Shown: positions 6,873-11,079 of the stretch, piece after piece
Layout: every line of letters begins with the position of its first letter
Position numbering within the stretch: the first letter of the stretch is position 1
DNA from: Akkermansiaceae bacterium UBA1506
GTDB taxonomy: Bacteria; Verrucomicrobiota; Verrucomicrobiia; Verrucomicrobiales; DEV007
NCBI GenBank assembly: GCA_002323995.1
Contig: DCQY01000114.1
Coordinates: 39,763-50,841, forward strand
DNA length: 11,079 nt
Direction: 5' to 3'
Made by a program: the position numbers and the translations under genes
Notes under the pieces: model-generated
Seen by the model: the letters and a program-made list of their open reading frames with translations, nothing else
What the model was told of the DNA's origin: nothing
The model's database searches: none

Positions 6873-8528
6873 CTACTTCTTTTCTTCGGTTGACCGCTCT
6901 TTTGAAGTCTCTTCTGCAAGCGGTGGAGTGAATCGAGGATTCTTCCCTTTGAAGGCTATTTGCTGAAGCTCTTTCAGCTGCTCGCCATTTTTTCCGCACA
7001 CTACGGAGAAATGGTGAATGGTTCCCTTGAAAGGCGTGGACTGTGGCCACCCTTCATTAGGTGGCTTCTGGGAATGTAAATCTCCGAGAGACAGCTTCAG
7101 ATTGTCGAGGATCTCCAAGCCTTTTTTCCTGGTCTTCAGGCTCAACACTTTCTGCTCTTCCAAGCCCAAACCGCTGACCCTCACCTTGCGATCCGATCCA
7201 ACAGTGATCACAAAATGACCACGGCTTCCCTCTTCCATCTTGCCGAGAGTGAAGGCCTCGACTTTGGCTCCTTTGGGTGCCCAGGCAAAAGTGATTTTAC
7301 CCCCCTTCAGGTAGACCCCGAAACCGCCGGCGCCCCCCTTCATCTCTGCAATGATCCCATCAGTAGTCTCCGAGGTAAGATCCCCCCTGATTCTCATGAA
7401 AGGCTGACTGGCGGCGACCCCTGAGACCATCACCTTTCCGCCTGAGCCATCGAAAGCATATCCATTTCCTGATTCAGAAGCTCCTCCTTCAACGGTTCTC
7501 GCGACGTCTGCCTCGCCGGGCCCTACCACATAGGCCCTATGAGGTAGTTCATCCGTCAGGATCCACTCGCGGTCAGCCAGAGGCGGTAAGGCCGCCAGTT
7601 CTGCTGATTTTTGCCCAAGGGGCACGCTTTCACCGTCGGGTTTCTCCGGCGTATCGAGCCCCTCGGTGAGTTCACTCATCACGACCAACTCCCCGGCAGC
7701 CAGCTTCACTAGCCACTCCGGTGCCCCTTCCCACAAGTTTCCCTTTCCGAAAAGATCCTGATAAATCTTCACCAGCCCCTGAAGTTCGTTTTGCCGATCC
7801 TCGTTTTTTAATTTGGCCAACATTTCCGCCGAACGCCTCAATGAAGTCTTGGTAAGATCGACAGGCCCGCCGAAATTCAAGACATAGGCTCCTGCATATT
7901 GGCGGATCGCCTCTTCCAAAGCACCCATCCCCTCATACGCCATTCCGCGGACTAGGTAGGTTTCAGGATTAGGCACTTCTACATTTCCAACAGCTTCGAC
8001 ACCCTCCTGCCACTTCTCCCTAGAAATAGCGACCCAAGCCGCCACTTCAGGCGAAATCTTGCGATAGGATGGTGGAAGGTCAGAAAACTCATCCCGAACG
8101 ATCACCGCCTGAGCCGCGATAGCCTCCATATCCATGCGGGTCCGATAACATTCTAACAGACGCACTTTTGCCAATGAAACGAAATTGCCCGGCATTGGGT
8201 AATATTGAGAGGCCGGGGAACTAATCACCCTTGTGTAGAGGGAAATCGCTTCATCAAGCTTTCCAGATTGAAATGCTTCTTCGGCGCCAATCCATTCGTT
8301 GGTTGGAGGAAAATCAACGTATTCGATCTGACTTCGTAAAAATTGCTGGACCTGAGTTGCTGCCGGCGAAATCTTCCATTTTACCTGACCACGATCAACA
8401 GACACCAACTCCACGGTAAGGCTTCGTCCGTCTTTAAGATGAACAGTGGCTAATTCCGCTGAAGCGAGTCCACCACCGAAGACAGCAAGAAACACGAATA
8501 AAATAAATGAGCGAAACTTCCCAGCCAT
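6873..8528 (-). CDS. Secreted protein with TPR-like repeats and a LamG-like C-terminal domain
   Basis: The 551-residue protein begins with a signal peptide: K4/R6, a hydrophobic run at 8-22 and an ASA|E site after residue 24. It should therefore leave the cytoplasm. Residues 26-75 form a small predicted beta region (HLKDGRSLTVELVSVDRG) of a kind common at the start of verrucomicrobial and planctomycetal envelope proteins. Residues 80-260 are helical with TPR-like units, the best at 82-103 and 190-218. A proline/acid-rich linker follows at about 285-320. Residues 355-510 look like a concanavalin/LamG-type beta sandwich, with the opening GYAFDGSGGKVMVSG, a middle strand GFGVYLKGGKITFAW and a closing FKGTIHHFSVV. 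The tail is charged (KERSTEEKK). The ATG is one base after the stop of the upstream TPR gene. A role in binding a glycan or a protein partner at the envelope is inference; no enzymatic residues were identified. Confidence 0.85.
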   Translation of the reverse strand: MAGKFRSFILFVFLAVFGGGLASAELATVHLKDGRSLTVELVSVDRGQVKWKISPAATQVQQFLRSQIEYVDFPPTNEWIGAEEAFQSGKLDEAISLYTRVISSPASQYYPMPGNFVSLAKVRLLECYRTRMDMEAIAAQAVIVRDEFSDLPPSYRKISPEVAAWVAISREKWQEGVEAVGNVEVPNPETYLVRGMAYEGMGALEEAIRQYAGAYVLNFGGPVDLTKTSLRRSAEMLAKLKNEDRQNELQGLVKIYQDLFGKGNLWEGAPEWLVKLAAGELVVMSELTEGLDTPEKPDGESVPLGQKSAELAALPPLADREWILTDELPHRAYVVGPGEADVARTVEGGASESGNGYAFDGSGGKVMVSGVAASQPFMRIRGDLTSETTDGIIAEMKGGAGGFGVYLKGGKITFAWAPKGAKVEAFTLGKMEEGSRGHFVITVGSDRKVRVSGLGLEEQKVLSLKTRKKGLEILDNLKLSLGDLHSQKPPNEGWPQSTPFKGTIHHFSVVCGKNGEQLKELQQIAFKGKNPRFTPPLAEETSKERSTEEKK

Positions 8529-8529
8529 A

Positions 8530-11079
8530 TCAACCTGCCTCTGATGGTGTTTTGCTTTGATACTCGTTACGCCACTTCACGAAGATCTTTTTAGCCTTAT
8601 CAACGCCGGGATGATCGAGGTGCCCCATTCTCTTGAGCATATCCTGCAGCACTTTAAGCGCCTTTAGATCTTCGCCTCCTGCTTTTGTGATCGCAGCCGT
8701 TCTCAAATAAGCCTCCGTCGACCAGTCCAAGTGGCCCGGGAAATTGGCGTAGATACTGACGTAGACCTTCAGAGCATCTGGTGTGTTACCCGCTTTGTCG
8801 AAACACTCAGCCAGTCGGTAGTTCGCTTCGGGACGACTAATTCTCCAACCCGTATTCTCCAAATACTGCTCCCAAATTGGCTGAGCAGCCTCATAGTCGC
8901 CCTCTTTGGTCTTGATTCGCGCCATCCCAAGAACTGACTTCTCCTGAAGTTCATCGTTCGGCACCTCAGCGAGCACCCGCAAGAACTTCTCCATCGCCTC
9001 TCCCCGCTGGGCAGGGTCTTCTGACTTGGCTTGAATCTCTGCCGTATCAATCAGGCAGTATTCAAAGTTGGCACTGCCCGGGCGATTATCGAGAATGTAC
9101 TGATAAAGAGCTTTTGCTTCTTCTTCACGGTTCCGGACGTTTGCTTTCCATCGAGCCAGACGAACGACCGGATAGTTACTCTGCTCCTCTGGTTTGAAAC
9201 CTGCTTCGAGGCGGTAGAACTCTTTATTGACCTTTTCCTGGTCTACTTCCTGCCTCTCGAGGGCATCGGCCTTTGCCACGGTGGCCCATCCCATCAGGCA
9301 GGGGGTTGCGCCTCGCTGATCTTGAAGCCCGTTCATTTGTTCGAATAAAAACTCAGGTTCGAACTCATCTTTCAGAAACTCAACGTAGCTTCCAAACATT
9401 TCCGCAAGAACCGGTGAAAGCGGATCACCTTGATTCTCCCAGACCACGTCGCGCAATTTCTGAAGTCCCTCATCTTTTCGCCCCTGTTCTACCAGCATAG
9501 GAAGAGAGGCTACCAGAACATCGTTTTTATAATCAGATTCCGGGTGATTATCACGGAACTCGTTGTAGTGGGCGGAGGCCTTGTCCCATGCTTCGATTTC
9601 GACGGTCTGAACAACTAACTGCCACAGAGCGTAAGCGACCGTGTCAGGCTGACCCAACTGTTTACCACCATCTCGTCCGTTTAGATAACAAAGTTCAACT
9701 TCGGAAAACTCACTACCAAGCGTTGCCAGAATATCACCCTTCAAGTTCCAGGATACCGCGTGGACTTCGTGGCCCGGAAACTCTCGGATAACACGCCCCA
9801 CCTTGGCGAGGGCGGCATCCATCTCGTCGATCATGAACTCAGCCATTGCACACTGATAGAGTGCTGTGGGAACTAAGGTTGAGTCAGGGTACTTCTCGAG
9901 ATAGCTGTTGAGGATCTCAGCAGCCTCCACCCACTTGGCGAGGCGTACTTTGGACAAGCCGAGGAAGAACTGGGCCAGTTCCATTCGCTCACCATTCGGG
10001 TAGATATTAAAATACTTGGACAGTTCCTGATCAGCTTCTTCATAGTGACCAAGCTGAAATGCGGAAGCGCCGTAGACAAAATCGGGAATGTCGCGAATTT
10101 TTTCGCCAGCCTCCATGTCAGCACGAACCTCACCAGAAACTTCGTAGGAGTCCTCGTATTCTTCACGGATAAACAGGATCTCAACCAAAACCCGTGCCAC
10201 GCCCGGCTTCAGCTCGTGATCGGGGAATTCATCAAGGAATTGCCGCCCATAATGATAAGCACTTTTCCACTGCTCTGTCTGAGCCGCAGACACCACCGCA
10301 TTGTGAAGAAAGACAGGACGCTGCTTGTGTTGCTTTCCGGCAATATCTGATAATTGCGAGAAAGCAACGTAACTTCCCGAGAAATTCTGAAGGATGAAGT
10401 GAATTGAACCGACTCCGTTTAGAATCCTGACGTATTCCAAAGGAAGCTGCTTCATTTCTTTGTCCAGTGCCGCCAAGGACTCCATTTTCTTGGCCTCGAG
10501 TGACTTCGCGACCACCCGATTCTCCAACTGTTCATAGCGACGTCGAAGTTCCGGTTCGAGAAGGTTCGGGTTTACCATCCTCTCATACCAAGCTAACGCG
10601 CGAATGGGATCAGACTGGCTCATTGCCAACTGCGCTAAATACTCAAAGCGCTCGTTTCTATCATGGCGCTCAATGAAAGGATCCTGATCGACGACACTTC
10701 GGTAGGTGTTCAAAAATTCGCGAACACGCGGATATTCGACTTCTGGAGTCCAGTCGTCCGCCATGACCATAAAAATGGTTTCACGTAACCCGTCGCTGTG
10801 AGATTCACTGGACAATGGCTTCACCAAATACTGGTAGCCCTTATCCAACTCACCTGCTTTTAGGTAACACCGCCCCAGATTGACCCCGACATAGATCAGG
10901 TTAATAGCGGAGTCTCCTTTCCCTTCAACGAGGACTTTTTCGTAACGAGCCGCTGCTTCTTTCCACTTCTCCAGCTTCATTTCAGTGTTCGCCCACTGCA
11001 CGAGTGCTGAATTCTGAAAATTGTTGGGGCGCAACCCCTGTTTCTCTTCGTCGCTCAATCCATCGAGATATTTGTTATT
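8530..11079 (-). CDS. Large TPR-repeat protein, 5'-partial
   Basis: The reading frame is open through the right edge of the window, so the true start lies outside. A TTG at 11058 is only an internal leucine candidate, preceded in frame by NNKYLDG. Numbering from that TTG, 842 residues are seen. They are almost wholly helical and carry many tetratricopeptide-type repeats. Clear examples lie near residues 24-45, 55-80, 325-353, 357-390 and 396-428, each with the usual small residues and a closing Y-P-D/F-P-G/Y-P-N type turn. More degenerate repeats continue to about residue 810. The 330-430 part resembles the TPRs of BamD/YbgF-type envelope proteins. No catalytic motif was seen. TPR arrays are protein-binding scaffolds; partner and compartment are unknown because the N-terminus, where a signal peptide would sit, is missing. 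The TGA stop is one base from the ATG of the next gene, so the two are coupled and probably act together. Confidence 0.88.
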   Translation of the reverse strand, partial: NNKYLDGLSDEEKQGLRPNNFQNSALVQWANTEMKLEKWKEAAARYEKVLVEGKGDSAINLIYVGVNLGRCYLKAGELDKGYQYLVKPLSSESHSDGLRETIFMVMADDWTPEVEYPRVREFLNTYRSVVDQDPFIERHDRNERFEYLAQLAMSQSDPIRALAWYERMVNPNLLEPELRRRYEQLENRVVAKSLEAKKMESLAALDKEMKQLPLEYVRILNGVGSIHFILQNFSGSYVAFSQLSDIAGKQHKQRPVFLHNAVVSAAQTEQWKSAYHYGRQFLDEFPDHELKPGVARVLVEILFIREEYEDSYEVSGEVRADMEAGEKIRDIPDFVYGASAFQLGHYEEADQELSKYFNIYPNGERMELAQFFLGLSKVRLAKWVEAAEILNSYLEKYPDSTLVPTALYQCAMAEFMIDEMDAALAKVGRVIREFPGHEVHAVSWNLKGDILATLGSEFSEVELCYLNGRDGGKQLGQPDTVAYALWQLVVQTVEIEAWDKASAHYNEFRDNHPESDYKNDVLVASLPMLVEQGRKDEGLQKLRDVVWENQGDPLSPVLAEMFGSYVEFLKDEFEPEFLFEQMNGLQDQRGATPCLMGWATVAKADALERQEVDQEKVNKEFYRLEAGFKPEEQSNYPVVRLARWKANVRNREEEAKALYQYILDNRPGSANFEYCLIDTAEIQAKSEDPAQRGEAMEKFLRVLAEVPNDELQEKSVLGMARIKTKEGDYEAAQPIWEQYLENTGWRISRPEANYRLAECFDKAGNTPDALKVYVSIYANFPGHLDWSTEAYLRTAAITKAGGEDLKALKVLQDMLKRMGHLDHPGVDKAKKIFVKWRNEYQSKTPSEAG
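8538..8542 (-). promoter_or_regulatory. Ribosome binding site of the TPR/LamG-like gene
   Basis: AGAGG on the minus strand lies nine bases before the ATG at 8528, inside the last codons of the preceding TPR gene. It supports this start and suggests initiation can occur without relying only on coupling. Confidence 0.55.

Noticed and set aside
9031..9348. Plus-strand open frame of 105 codons inside the large TPR gene
   Set aside because: Cys/Phe-rich product without a recognisable domain, fully antisense to a convincing TPR array.
11056..11058. TTG at 11058 as the true start of the large TPR gene
   Set aside because: The frame stays open through 11079 and codes NNKYLDG before it, in keeping with the protein. 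The gene is better treated as 5'-partial.
1..11079. CRISPR arrays, tRNA genes, transposases, phage or toxin-antitoxin genes
   Set aside because: No spaced direct repeats, cloverleaf patterns, terminal inverted repeats or matching protein motifs were seen on either strand.

Overview
The window reads as a stretch of a Verrucomicrobiota-type chromosome. Its core is four co-oriented prepilin-like genes that match the Verru_Chthon cassette proteins A, B, C and D, families named from Verrucomicrobium and Chthoniobacter. I recognised these families from motifs and gene layout, not from a search. Everything is encoded on the minus strand, so genes are read from high to low coordinates. I see no tRNA, rRNA, CRISPR array, insertion sequence or phage gene.

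Layout in transcription order: (1) a large TPR-repeat protein whose 5' end lies beyond the right edge of the window (8530-11079); (2) one base later, a secreted protein with a small N-terminal beta region, TPR-like helices and a LamG-like C-terminus (6873-8528); (3) a 149-base gap (6724-6872) with a nested palindrome, a possible weak promoter and a clear ribosome binding site; (4) the cassette in the order D (6055-6723, GspH-like), B (5531-6058, GspI-like), C (4461-5528, GspJ-like), A (836-4456, a 1206-residue GspK-like protein); (5) a secreted acidic-tailed protein of unknown function (69-839), which overlaps the end of A by four bases; (6) 68 bases with a hairpin at the left edge.

The joins inside the cassette are tight (ATGA overlap, 2 bases, 4 bases, ATGA overlap), so D-B-C-A and the 256-residue protein are very probably one translationally coupled operon. 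The two TPR genes form their own coupled pair and may be read through into it.

The main interpretive point is that D-B-C-A parallels the gspH-I-J-K order of type II secretion operons. The proteins carry the matching marks: prepilin sites with Glu+5 in D, B and C, no Glu+5 in A, and two GspK-like N-(F/L)-N motifs in A. I infer that the cassette encodes a pseudopilus-tip-like complex. In A, about 730 residues separate the two GspK motifs, and some 450-470 of them look like specialised cargo or sensor sequence. The ATPase, inner-membrane platform, major pseudopilin, secretin and prepilin peptidase are not in this window and would have to come from elsewhere in the genome. What the system secretes or displays cannot be told from the sequence.
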